From Flammulina velutipes (taxonomy: Eukaryota; Basidiomycota; Agaricomycetes; Agaricales; Physalacriaceae), in the NCBI GenBank assembly GCA_011800155.1, contig CM022376.1, forward strand, positions 1,984,001 to 2,048,000: 64,000 bases of DNA, given 5' to 3'. Positions 44,483 through 56,885 of the stretch are shown here, in pieces; the stretch's first letter is position 1, and the number at the start of each line of letters is the position of its first letter. The notes under the pieces were generated by a model that ran no database searches, had not been told where the DNA came from, and saw only the letters and a list, made by a program, of their open reading frames with translations. A program made the position numbers and the translations under genes.

Positions 44483-46136
44483 GATGGAAAAGGGGATAAT
44501 AGTAAGCAAACTCGGACATGATAGAGGAGGAAGGGCGCAAATTGAGAAGTTAACAAGATACTGTATTGTTTATTTGATTATTTATCGTCTGTCTGGTAGC
44601 TGGCAAGGCCCATATCTCGTACATAGAATCGAGTATGATCCATTTTTGTGCCCATGACCCATAAGACATGTATAATAGAAGCAGGGCCAGGAGTAAGTCC
44701 CAGTTGTAAGCAGAGTGTAGTACATATATGCAAGATGGCGAGTCATCTACTCAAAACGAGGATCCCCGTGGTGTAATGCGTAGCCAGCTCGTGGTGACAA
44801 CGGGCGCCTGGGGACATACGAAGTATCGCTTGTACTAAGCTCGTCCGAGTCATCGCAGAAGATAGCAGCCGCGATTATTGACTTAGTGCAGCTGTATAGC
44901 ACAGAGCTTTATAGGGAGCTAAGAGCCGAATAAAGTTTTGCGACCAAGCATAGTGATGGCAAGGCACGTGATGGGAAGAAGGAAAGTGGCGTCTAGTGGC
45001 TCGAGTAACGTGTCACACATCTCCTTGTCCACCAACCACCATCATCGTTTTCCTCCGGCCACAATGCCACTCTGTGGCGTCAGAAGTCATTCGTCTCGCT
45101 ATCAACTATACGTCCAAGGCTCCGAAAGGCATCTAGCGAGTACGTTCATTCATCTTTGTGGCGCGTCGACAACGCCGTTGTATAGTCCGAACTACTAACA
45201 CGACGTCTATACATACACACTGGCCTCAGAGTCGCTTGATCCATTCACAAGGTGGTTAGAAGCGCGTTCTACGCGACACGATGCCTTATGCCCAATGTGA
45301 AGGATCCAGCCTACCGCGCCACCAAATTCATTGCCATGTCTTGCCACGCGCTCACCCCATCATATCTGCAAACGTACAATTCAGAACGATAGGAACGAAG
45401 TAACCCTTCAACGCTCAACGCCAGGCAACGGGATATGACCTTGTAGCCATTGGTGAGAACCTTCGTCAGTCAAATAACTGATGTGCCTCTCTGTGCGGCC
45501 ACCTTCTATGGAAATTGTCTGTGCTAGCCTCTTTGGCAGAAGGTGATTCGCTACGCAGGACGGGATGATCTGAGAAGTTTGCGTCAATAGCTGCGCCACA
45601 CAATGGGGTGAGGCGATTTTCATTAGGCTACAGGAATTATCTCCATTTTTTACATCAAAAACAATGTTATTTTGATAATATCAGCCTCCTTTCGCGAGAT
45701 TATCATGCAAGCCAGTGTCTGAATCTTCATTCCGCATTCATCCATTCTTAAGGACACCAACGTACTTTTCAAATAGATAGAAAGTCTGTAGAAGTGTGTG
45801 TATAAGTTAAAGTACGACAGTTCCCGCGAGCATAATCTTACATGATACACAAAAATGAAATTGCGCCACATAACTCGCCCATAGCTTCCTCTGAGGACTA
45901 TGAAATGCCATGGTCCACCGTTTGTCATGAATTAGAGCCTAAAACGGCTCCGAGACAGTGTTTTATCGCACTCCGGACAGGCTTAAATTGGCTCGTAGAT
46001 CTTCCCGAAGGGAGAAGAATGTACTAAGAGAGAAAGTGCACACCGGAGCGGTGTGATAATAAAAGCTGTGGGTGATCCGGAACCTTTACGCCTCTTTCCC
46101 TCACCCTTCGAAAACCACTATGATTACTGTGGCTGA
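44483..46136. other. intergenic, nothing recognised
   Basis: 1.65 kb. Plus-strand frame 44938-45198 and minus-strand frames 45408-45623 and 45650-45928 are open. They lack splice partners that extend them or any known motif. A possible ancient gene fragment near 45410-45560 (minus) reads ISIEGGRTERHISYLTDEG but stays unassigned. Confidence 0.4.
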
Positions 46137-46591
46137 ATGTGTTCCGTTCCCGACCCCTTCGATGACGCCGCGAACAAGAAATTGGACGACCGTCAGAAAC
46201 TCATTTGCGACCTCCTCAGCGAGAAAGTTACATCACGTCCAGTGCAGGTCTTGCTGCATGACTGGGCCGAGAGACTCAACGGAGCGTGTGTTTTCCACCA
46301 TTTAGTTTGACCTATATTCAGCTCACTGGTGTACCCCCTAGGAACACAGAGGCCATTGATCGCCGTATTCGTGAGCGACACAGACCCAACTTTGACAATG
46401 AGCTTCACTCTGTGGCTTACTACGATGTATCTGGGGAAGAAAATATTGCTTGGGTTTACTACGCTATTCAAGATCAAAAAGGGATCAAAAATATGGTCAC
46501 TGCGGTTTTCGAACAGGTACCGAACACAGTTTCCGACCTCATAGAAATCGAAGACGCCACAATATCCGAACGCCAGTCTCAGACCCCTTAA
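46137..46591 (+). CDS. hypothetical two-exon protein
   Basis: Exons 46137-46285 and 46342-46591 join at phase 2 through a 56-bp intron to 132 residues. It starts MCSVPDPFDDAANKKLDDRQ, contains LICDLLSEKVTSRPVQVLLH and DWAERLNGANTEAIDRRIRE, and ends with SGEENIAWVYYAIQDQKGIK and an acidic Ser/Gln tail. The composition and alternating hydrophobic pattern suggest a small helical protein. No family recognised. It is convergent with DUF6535 gene 4, whose stop lies about 105 bp away. Confidence 0.6.
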
Positions 46592-46696
46592 CACCATCTC
46601 TTCGGTTAGAGTAGAAAGGTCTATGGGAGGTTAAGATAATACATTTTTTGAACTACGACCGAACGGTCATCTAAGATCTGAGCGAGATTCAGCACA

Positions 46697-49600
46697 TCAA
46701 TCCACCAACTCCTGGGTTATGAACGCCTTAAAATATTAGAGTCTTCAGTTCTGTGAGAATCATCATATTACCTACCTCGATCTGCCTCGGTGAACTGTAC
46801 AACGGCACTGCCAAGGGGAAGGCATCCTGCGACCAGCGAGCGGCTTTCGACAACTCATTGACTAGTCCCGGTAGGTCTGCAAAGGAACGTATAACAATCT
46901 TGACTTGTGCCTGGCATGGATGTCTTGCAAGATTTCCAGGAAGATGGCAGTATGTATCGTGAATCCTGGCTGCATTCTCTGTGAGGAGGAACTGGGCGAT
47001 TTTCGAGCACACCGAAGTCCATATATCAGGATCCACGATACGTGCCAGTTTCCATAGCCTGTTACACGCGTCGACGTCGGCAAGAATGAGTATCTTGAAT
47101 AGGACGAACACTGTATGTGGCTGACACAAATACGCCATGAACCTCGCATGGATATCAGGAGAAGTATGCTCAAGAGCATCAAGGCCGTCGAGTACGGTGG
47201 AGGCAAACCAAGCATAAGCGCATCCATCGTCTCTACTTGCGCTCATCTCCGCCACTTCGGACGGATCGCGCATCGGCATACGTGCAAATCTCCGTTCAAC
47301 CTCATCGGCAAAACGCCTCTCGACCAAACATCGATAAATCTCGATCCCGATGCCGGAGCCCGAAAGGTAGAAATATTCCAGTATCTCGGCAACGAGGGGG
47401 TGGGGAAATACCAGTGGCTTCTCAAACATTGCATGGATGACCTTGGGTGCAAGGTCCTCCACGAATTGCCTGTGCTCTGTGCGAAGTCGGCCGTCCAATA
47501 CAAGGGTTCTGAATAGTGCATGGAAGAGATCCAACTGGCAGCGAACGGATACGATGTTAGGGAAGGTGTCGCTAGTCACTGCCGAGCGTACTGAAGAAAA
47601 GACTGCGCGTACAATGCCTGGATGGCGTGTGAGAGGGTACAGGCAGATTTCGGAATGCTGGATAGCCACGTAGACGCAAACATTCTCCACCAGAATCTGG
47701 TAGGGAGTCATGTATTGATCCACTTGGTTGGTGCACGACTGGACGATCTTCACGTTAAGAAGACCAAGGTGTACCCTGATGTCGCATGGAAGGTCGGTGT
47801 CAATGTCATTCGCACGGGATGACACGACAGACAGCAGAAAAGAGCCCAGCGAGGGATTCAAAAAGTCCCTAACTGCACGACTGATATCCATCCCGTCATT
47901 CGTAGATTTTGGCGGCGCCCAAACGTTCTCGGTGCTGTAGACAGCAAACTTGCATTTGTAGCCTTTCCCTCGGGGGATGAAGGAAGTTGTCGTCAATGGG
48001 TTACGGATGTGTCGACGATCGTTGCAATAGTGCTGGGTGATGAACCATGAAAGAAAGGTAGGCCAGACTTTGGAGCCATCAACACCGATCTCCAGAAAAT
48101 CTAGTCCACCTAGTAGAGCGTTTTCGAGGATATGAGCCCATGTTATGGCGTCAAACTCAACAGAGCGATGGATGATTTGCTCAGAGAGGAATGCTGTCGC
48201 GATTTCGGTGCGTACTGGGTCTAGAAGATCGAATAAAGTGTTTTCGACAGGTTGCTCGGGACCATAGCCATGATTGGGAACTGGGTTGTCTGAAAATCGA
48301 ATATTGGCCCTCATGAGGCGTTGGTGCCCATAGCGTCGCTCTGGAGTGCGATGCTCATGCAGTGCTTTCAAAATGTCTTCTATCACGGATGGGATCTCTC
48401 TCTGAAATACATGCACATCCTCAACAGGCATGTTCCCTAACGCCTGAAGAACAAGGCGTTGCACTGACGAATTTGATGAGATGGTGTAAAGCCAGGAAAG
48501 GCTACGAGCGTCAAGAGTCCCAGCGATGGACTGTACCCTGGCGCGCTCCATTGCCTTCAGGTTCAAGAGGGGCGATGCTGTTACCTGCTTCTTGGATGTA
48601 GCAGTTGCACGACTAGGAGACTGACTTGCAGACTGAACCGACAGGTGGTGATGTAGCCATTTCATGAACCGCTCGATGAAGGGGAGACTGAATGTAAACA
48701 GATCGTGAGTGTATAGCGTCAACGGGGTTTTGTACGGACAGTCGATTCTGAATAGAGGGATGAGGTTCGTCATAAAGTAGGCGGTGAAAGCCAGAACAGC
48801 GATTGTACCGATCACCGCCGATATGGCGCTGTTCAAAGAAAACAGAAAGACCACGAGCCCCGCGAAGAATACGCCAAGAGATACATGCATGAGCACTGGG
48901 AGGAGACCGATAATGACAGGCACATGCCATGTCTGCAAGCTCATGAATCTGAACTGGCGGACACGACAACGGTCACGGGGAGTCCCAGATGGAACGGACA
49001 GGTATTGGTGGATCCACTGCTTGGTGAGGACCGCGAGTAGCGCAGTAGTCAGGCTGAGTGCCAGGCTAGTAAACCAGAGCCCGTTGACCCATGTATCCGA
49101 CCTTGTTGCGTGGAAGGGGGTGAATGGGTTGAGTTTAGAAGGCGGAACCTCGAGGACGGAGGTTCCATTGGCCTTGGCCCTCTCCATAGCTAGTGACTCG
49201 TACATTAGGTGCACGTTGATTTCGGTGAAGTCCGGCTTCAAGTCCTGACACGTTTGGGCAACGAAAGTGGTGACCACCGCAGAGAACAAACCAGCCTAGC
49301 ACTCATATATTCAGTTATGATCACGATATACAGCTGAGACGATACACTCACAAAGACCAAAAGGACATCCAATGCATCCCGCCAGTCATCGATCATCTCG
49401 GCATCGAAGCTCCCGCACTCATCAAGGAAGACTTTCCAAATTCGTGCCATCGGGCCCATCTCAGTGAACTCCGCTTCATCGTCGGGGTATTTTTGCTCAT
49501 AGTCAAATGGGTCGTTGCCTAAATAACCAAATCAGAGAAGTGCAAGCCTACAGCGTTGAACAACCCACCTCGCTGGATATTGGCACTGACATTGGCCGCA

Positions 49601-49884
49601 TTCTTGATGCCAAAAAGTGTCCTACGTCTGCCTTTCCTATGCTGTCGTATAAGGGAGCGCCATTCGGCCCTGGAATTAGCCAGTATCTTATCCCATTTCG
49701 CAGACTCAGAGTCATTACGGGTAGGGCTCGTTGAACTGCGACTGCCAGAAGCAGCCTTCCCTTTTGGCGATTTTGACGAAGGAGTAGAACCATGGGCGTC
49801 AGATGCCAACGCAGCATGATTGTGATGAGAAGGTTCGATGACTGGAGCTGCGTCCTGCGAAGTGGCATTCGTGTTCGAGGGCAT
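46697..49884 (-). CDS. DUF6535 domain membrane protein (gene 4)
   Basis: Exons 49569-49884, 49352-49518, 46776-49295 and a small last exon 46697-46726 (introns 50, 56 and 49 bp) give about 1010 residues. The head is Ser/His-rich with a basic patch (RKGRRRTLFGIK). The core shows MARIWKVFLDECG, DWRDALDVLLVF, WVNGLWFTSLALSLTTALL, TKQWIHQYLSVPSGTPRDR and TWHVPVIIGLLPVLMHVSLGVFFAG. Hydrophobic segments are followed by a long Leu-rich helical domain ending SSPRQIE and AFITQELVD. The frame is open upstream to an ATG at 50052 placed directly after a good acceptor site (ctgac branch, AACTAG), so a 56-residue longer form is possible. Function unknown. Confidence 0.9.
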
Positions 49885-50989
49885 CCGGCGAAGAAACGTA
49901 GCAATGGGCAAAAATTGTTTCTGGTGGTATGGGACCAACACAGCTTCTTTGAGCACACATGGGATCAAAAGATGGTGTACGCTCTTCGCACGGTGGTGTG
50001 AGCAGCAGACCCAATAAGGATTGTGGGTCCAGCACAGGTGTTGCAGGGACATCTAGTTCGAAGTCAGTAAGCGATGACAAGAAGCGTGCGTGAACGAACG
50101 TACCTTCGCATAGTTTGCTTTGTCGTTGATTATATAGATAGTTGCCATACTGTAATCCGTCTGAGAATTAGTTTATAAGAATAAACAAGGGTATGCATAC
50201 CTCTTCGAAGTCTCCGGGAGGATTTAGAGCGTCGAGTGGGCAGCAACGCGACACTACGACTTCTGAGTTACTGTCTAGAGATGGTTCAACGCGTCAAGGC
50301 GAGAATTACGGGAGTGGTGCTCCATATGAGGTCTCGGTTCGCAATAAGCTGTGGTTTCTGCTCAACATAAGCAGAATGAAAGGAAGAGGAAGAGCGCGAC
50401 ATACCTCTCGACGTTTCTGGACGAAAATCCATAAGGCGTGAATACACCAAGCGTCTCAGTAATGCGAGCTAGGCTGAATACAGTCGTCCGTGTCAAAAGG
50501 TCGTGAGTTCATGAGTTCAGCTGTTCAACGCGCCTGATTCAATATTGAAGCCAAGATATCATCCACGCATGCTATATGTTTAGCTACATAAGCTCGTCAA
50601 GCCCGAAGGTGATGGGGGTAAATGGTCATGGTCCGGAACACCGGACCGGTGCCATTTCTCCTGATGAATCTATTATGGCTACCGCGTCTACGAGAGAAAT
50701 AGCCAGCCTTCTACTGGAATATCCATTTCGTACAGCATTTAAGATAGTGCCCGTCCTACCTTTTACATTTTCTTTGGGTTGCCCCACACGAGAAACTGAT
50801 ACAAATAAAAATCCACATATTGTCCAAAGTGTGCTATCAGCTCTTGTGAAAGGATTGCAAGCCCGTTCCATATATAATCAGACGGGAATGATACATGATC
50901 AAGTAAGTACATTTCAAGTTCCCATTAGTCCCAACATGGCACAAGATCACTTCCCGTTGTTTGTAGGAGGAAGAGATAGATGTACTGCT
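49885..50989. other. intergenic, possible 5' leader intron of DUF6535 gene 4
   Basis: A GTACGT donor near 50103 and an AACTAG acceptor at 50053 (minus strand) look like an intron in the leader or 5' coding region of the neighbouring gene. The 50576-50900 part has open frames but no recognisable product. Confidence 0.4.
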
Positions 50990-52316
50990 GCCCATAGTGC
51001 ATATCTTCTGCTGGGTCCTCGGCCCATCGGCGGATTCCCGGTTAGCAACTACCGCCCGGTCTGCACTGAGCGAGCTGCTGATACACTTTCTGGCCTGACG
51101 TCGAACGCAGAGTCAAGGGCCTTAGCGATGATGCAGTCTGACAGAGAGCTGGGGGTAGGAACCTTTTGTTCCTCGAGAGCGGGAGCTTGTCCCAATCGTC
51201 ACAGTCAAATCAATTGAATGCGCGGGACAGCGAGTCATCGATCGGGACCAATGCAGTCCTCTAGCTTGGATCGAATGTGGTCAGAAAGCAGAGGAATGAC
51301 CTTGTGAATGGCCTTCACCTCCTTGAGCGGCATATTGTTGAGACTTTGCATACCGACGCACGCTGCACGGACGGTTCGGACATGTTCAACGACCATGAAT
51401 GGCACTGAACATCCGCGTTCCCTCCATCTTTCTACACCTTCTCCCCCTCGGTACGTCATGCGCTCTTCGAGTGGCTTGCCATCTGAGCTGAGGCGTAAGA
51501 GGGTTTTGATCCTAGGTCATGCAAATTGTGGAGATATCGTGACAGTCAAGGCTGAGAGGGGTCTTGTATGGGCAGTCGGGCTTGAAAGTGGGAAGGAGGT
51601 TCGTGGAGAAGTAGATAACGCGTGAGGAAACAACGATACTTCCAACCGTACCAGCCACGGTCGTGTGGAAAGAGGCGACAAGCCCGGCAAAGAAGATGCT
51701 GAGCGCGACATGCATGAGCAGTGCAAAGAGATAGATTATGACTGGAACACGCTAGTTCTCCAAGCTCATGAACCTGAAATGGCGGACGCGACACAATCCT
51801 GAGATGTACCAGACGGGATGTCCAATGGAAAGATATTGGTAGAACCACTGCTTGATGAGGATAGCCATCAACGTAGTTGTGAGACTAAGCGTTAAGCGCG
51901 CAAACCACAGGCCATATAGCCCTGCGCGAAAGCCGAAATGGCACGAATGGCTTAAGCTTCGAAGCGGGAATATCGAGGATAGATTAACCAGCAACCTTGG
52001 CTCTCTCAATATAGAGGGATTCGAACATGCAATAAGCGTTAACTTCGGCGAATCGATTTCCAGTAACAGTTTGGGAGACAAAAGTAGTAACGACTGCTGA
52101 GAACAGTCCGACCTGGGGATCTAGTTTCAGCTGTGCGCACTATGACGAGGATGTAAACTCACAATAGAAGAACGTCTAGCGCGTCCCTCTAATCTTCGAC
52201 CATCTCTGTATCGAATGCGCCACACTCATCCAGGAAGACCTTCAAACTCTCGCCATCGGACCCATCTCCTCATGAACTCGTCCTCGGCGTACTTTTGTTC
52301 GTAATGAAAAGGATTG
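50990..52316 (-). pseudogene. DUF6535 pseudogene
   Basis: Pieces of the family are readable in order on the minus strand, in different frames. The N-terminal NDPF and VWR/FLDECG region lies at about 52200-52316, GLWFARLTLSLTTTLMAI-like sequence at 51850-51920, and a membrane part (MHVALSIFFAGLVASF) near 51700. LLPTFKPDCPYKTPLSLDCHD follows near 51560, then QSLNNMPLKEVKAIHKVIPL near 51310. The last piece, near 50990-51190, resembles the stretch of gene 3 around 54370-55430 with a large deletion. Several frameshifts, stops and deletions are visible; the QWIHQYLS signature is degraded to QWFYQYLS. It lies between genes 3 and 4. Confidence 0.85.
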
Positions 52317-53778
52317 TTCACTAACGCCACGATGAACATTGTCGTAGCCAAATATGATCGGTTACACACCTTGTTGCTGATTCGTATGCGCTGTCCTATG
52401 GCACAAGCCTTGCTACATTTACCTCTTCTGCCGGTAGAATTGGTATTTGGCTGTGTAATTCCGTGGGGTATGCATTACCACTTGGCGGTGAAGTACGTGG
52501 CGGGGTTGACCGTGATGCCTTGCAGAAAAGTGTTGGACTTTGGGAAAGAGTAAGAGTGTCGTCCATAGCAAAGATAGATGGCGGTGGTGATAGCACAAGG
52601 CTGGTACAGAAACAGCACTGGGGCGGGGGCTTCGTCTTGTATCAGCGAGTCCTTCTTCTCACCGCGGGACAAGATCTACATCGCCTCTTGGTAAACTCAT
52701 CTCCTCGAAAAGGAATAACGCACCGAGAACAGCAGCCTTTCATTGTTGTGTCCTTGTACGCGTTTTTCTGCTTTCTCCCATACATTAACGACAAGACGAC
52801 AGCAAAGAATCCTTCGACCGGAATAGTTGAGATCAACCGCCAAAAACGTCGAATTGAGACACGTGGTAACATTTCTCACGCCTTTGGTGTGGCGTTGGTC
52901 ACATCATGTAGTGCCTCAAAGAGTTGGGTCAGTATGTTGTCCTTCCAGATATACAAAAACTCACATTCGAGACCAATCCGTTGGCTTCATTACGCCAGAG
53001 ACACCCTATCATCCTTTCTTTTTGTCTTTTCCTGTCAGCCTTTTTAGTAGACTGGTGGCATGCCGAACTGAGCTCGAAATGGGGCGTGGTACGCTGTTTG
53101 CTGGACCTGGTACAGAGCCTGATGTCTTACCCATCTTGTTCCTTTGGTTGAGCTTCTCCAATGCCTTGTCTGCTTTGTCTGTCCTTCTAAATCATATCAG
53201 CATGGTAGTAACAACTTCATTTCAATGAATAATCCTACGTACGCACTACTGCCTTGAGCGGTGGGCGTTGGATTCTGTCTTGTTTTTATCCTCTGAGAGC
53301 CTGCTCTGGGGTGTTTCGTTTGTCCGGACATATCAGTGTTTGTGGCGCTGCTGGGATTCCGGGGAACATCGTAGCCGACGATTCTTTGAGCCTTATGTAC
53401 GTGCACTGTACTGGCTTTCCCTTGTACTCCAGTACAATGTAATTGCAGAATGAGAAAAAATCCATGGTAACGGGACTCTTGTTCGTGTGCTGGACCTTGT
53501 TGGTGAAAAAGGGCAACTTAACAACCGTAGTGGACATCACATCTACCTCTTGTTGTGTTCCAACATGGAACAAGCTCTATATTACAAGAGCAATAGGGAG
53601 GTGTTCATTCGAGGATCACTAGCTAGTACGAAGTTATCACTGCCAGTGGTAGGAACGGCTAAGTTGAAATTATGTGAACACTGAACAAGGGCAGAATGTG
53701 ATATCAACGGCTCTCGAGAAAGGACTACATCCTAGCATTGCTTACAAATAGAACCGTTACAAAACAATATATGGATAA
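52317..53778. other. intergenic, nothing recognised
   Basis: About 1.4 kb. Open frames up to 194 codons (52463-53047, plus) show no motif, signal or splice support and overlap other frames on the opposite strand. Confidence 0.4.
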
Positions 53779-56700
53779 CTACACCGATACGACATCTTGA
53801 CTCGAGTGCACACTGGCATCAGTAAACGGAAGATCACCATCGGGAATGAGGAAATCCTGAACATTTTTAAGGCTGATAAATTGAAGAATTGAGTAGAGCA
53901 ACATACCTCAATCTGCTTCGGCGTACTGTATATCGGTGTCACAAGAGGGAATGGTGTTCCCTCTTCGTATATCACCTTCCGGAATTGCGCCACGAATCCT
54001 TCTATTTGTTCGAATTTTGGCCACGTTGGATGACAATGGAGGTGGAAAGGTTGGTTTCCTTGTAGCCAATCTACCTGCTCCTCATAGCGAGCCGATGCAT
54101 CCTCGCTCGCCAGGTATAATTCCAGGTCGTCTAAAACAACACCCCAAGTGTCCCGTTCGATCAGGGAGGCGAGCTTCCACATCCGAGTGCGAGAATCCAC
54201 GTCTCCTAGAACAAGAATCTTTGTTATCGCGAGCAAGTTGATGGGTAGGCTGATATAGTCCAAAGACTGTTGATGAAGCGCCGGACTGTCTTCTTTCAAG
54301 AACTCAAGACCGTCGACGAACGATGATATGAGGAAGGGATAGATGTACTGATGTGCGTAGTGTGTTTTCTCGGCTGGGTCCTTGGGAGGTCCATTGACGG
54401 ATTCCCGGTCAGCGACTACTGCCCAGTCCGCACTGAGGAGCTGCCGGTAGACTTCCTGTCCCAATGTTAAATGACAAAAGAGATAGTAGTCCAGGATCTC
54501 CGCGACAACGGGTGCAACGAATGCGCTAGGATCGGCAAATGTCGTGCTGATGATGCGGTCGACGACTCTCTCCGTCATCCATTCAGTGCCATTCACTTCT
54601 CGAAGCTTCCCATCGAGAACTAGTGCCCGAATCATGGGATGGAGCATATCCTGTCGATCACGCAGTCGGATAGTCTCGAAATATTCGGAGTCCAAGATCG
54701 CATAGAACGCCGTGAATACCGTGCTAGTCACCTCAGCGTGGTATGCAAGTGTCCCGCCTTGCCATCCGCCTCCTTCGGGGTCGATATCGACGTATACCCG
54801 CATGATATCGATCAGTTTTCCAAGAGGCGCTTTTTGTTCGGTCTCGGGGTTGTATGGTCCACTGGTCTCGAGAGTCGACGCACACCGTAGTAACGCTAGG
54901 TGGAGGCGTATCTCGCCAGGCAAGGAGTGTGGGATGTCGTCACCACTCAAGACATTGGTGGTAAGAAAGTGACACATGAAAGGATAAAGAAAGCTTTGGA
55001 TAGAGTGCTTTAGGTTTGCCCCGTCGATTGTCGTGTTGTAAGGGTCATACAGACCATTGGTTTCCACGACGGACAACACAGAATCACCCTTCCATTGTAT
55101 GTGAGTGTCGCATGGGATATCGACAGTCCAGACCTCAACCCTCTCGTGAACTCCCGTATGACAGACATGCGGACTGAGGAACCAGTCCCTGAACGACGTC
55201 CACACCTTTGAGTTGTTGTCATGAACATCCAACCAATGAGTACCCTCCCAGAGCGCATTGCGAAGAATTCTAGCCCACGAAAGGGCATCGAACTCAACGG
55301 TAGGCTCGACGATCTGCTGGCGGAGAAAGGCGATAGCCAGCTCTGTGACACCGTCGTGGAAGAGGTCCGACAGAGAGTTTGGGGTAGGGATCTTTTGTTC
55401 CTCAAGAGGCGGGAGGTCGTCCCAGTCGTCAAATCGATTGAGTGCACGGAACAGTCGCTCCCAGGCGAGTTGTCGATCGGGAGTGACATAGTCTACCAGT
55501 GTGTATCGAATGTGAACAGAGAGCGAGGGTAGCAGTTGGTGGATTGCCGGGACTTCTGCAAGTGGTAGGTTGCTAAGAGCTTGCATGACGACACGCTGCA
55601 CAGAGGAGTTGGAGGATATGTTGTAAAGCCAAGAGAGGCAGTGCACGTCCATGTTTCCTCCGTTATTCTTTACGTTCTCCTGTTCCAACGACTTCAACGA
55701 CTTGTACTCCTTGGGTAACTCGACCTTCCACGTGAAGCTGAAGAGGGTCTTGATCTTCGGCCACGCGAAGAGTGATAGGTCGTAGCAATGAAGCGTGAGG
55801 GGTGTCTTGTACGGGCAGTCGGATTTGAAGATGGGAAGGAGGTTGGTAGCGGTGTAAACCAGGAACGCGCCAGAAGCGATACTGCCAATGACACCAGCCA
55901 TGGGTTTGCTAAAGGAGCACAAGTAGAGGACAAGGCCACCGAGGAAGACGCCGAGGGCGACGTGCATGAGCACCGGAAGAAGACCGATGATGACCGGGAC
56001 ATGCCAGTTCTCCAAGCTCATGTATCTGAACTGGCGAATACGGCAGCGATCCTGGGGAGTCCCAGATGGGACGGAAAGGTATTGGTGGATCCATTGCTTC
56101 GTAAGAACAGCCATCAAGGCGGTGGTAAGACTGAGCGCTAAACTCGTGAACCACAGTCCGTTGATCCATAGATCTGTTCTCGAGGCTTGGAAGGGTGTGA
56201 AGGGTGTAAGCTGGGAAGTAGGAACATCGGCTATGGATGTGCCGTTGGCTTTGGCACGTTCAATGGCGATGGACTCGAACATCAAGTGAGTATTGATCTC
56301 CATAAAGTTGGGCTTGAGGTCCTGGCAGGTTTGAACGACGAAAGCTGAGACGACGGCCGAGAATAATCCAGCCTGATAGGAAATAATGTGAGTAAAGTAG
56401 GTGTACAGTGGTGGTCAGAGTACTCACAAATACTAGGAGCACGTCCAAAGCGTCTCTCCAGTCTTCAGCCATCTCGGCGTCGAACCTGCCGCATTCGTCG
56501 AGAAACACCTTCCAAATGCGTGCCATGGGTCCCATTTCTTTGAACGTTTCGTCTTCCGCGTATTTCTGTTCATAATCGAATGGGTCATTTCCTGTGTGGC
56601 GTAGTTTAGTATTATAAATCTATTTCGAGAGGTATACTGACCTCTCTGAGGATTGACGGAAGTATGCTTGATCCCAAACTTCTTTCTACGTCTCGTCTTG

Positions 56701-56885
56701 GCGGTATTCTGAGGGCGCGTCGTCGGAAGGGTATCCTCAGCCATCGTCGGCTGGGTATCGTCGTCCGATTGAGAATCCTGCGAAACCTCCGCTTTCTCGT
56801 CAGCACATGACACGTTCGCAGAACCTGGAGAAGGCGGAGGGAAAAGCGTCGAAGTCGGCGAAAGAGTAGGCGGAGCGTTTGTCAT
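53779..56885 (-). CDS. DUF6535 domain membrane protein (gene 3)
   Basis: Exons 56642-56885, 56428-56591, 53907-56372 and 53779-53856 (introns 50, 55 and 50 bp) give about 983 residues. It is the inverted near-copy of gene 2, with the same intron positions and almost the same sequence from MEINTHLMFESIAIERAKA through the membrane core (WINGLWFTSLALSLTTALM, TKQWIHQYLSVPSGTPQDR) to KQIE. The last exon differs (DFLIPDGDLPFTDASVHSSQ). The head is shorter in Thr and carries KTRRRKKFGIK. Differences between the two copies concentrate in the C-terminal 600 residues, and the frame is intact in both, so both may be under selection. Function unknown. Confidence 0.9.

Noticed and set aside
49556..49819. 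87-codon plus-strand frame
   Set aside because: Antisense to exon 1 of DUF6535 gene 4.
52463..53047. 194-codon plus-strand frame
   Set aside because: No splice partner, start context, known motif or compositional support; minus-strand frames overlap it.
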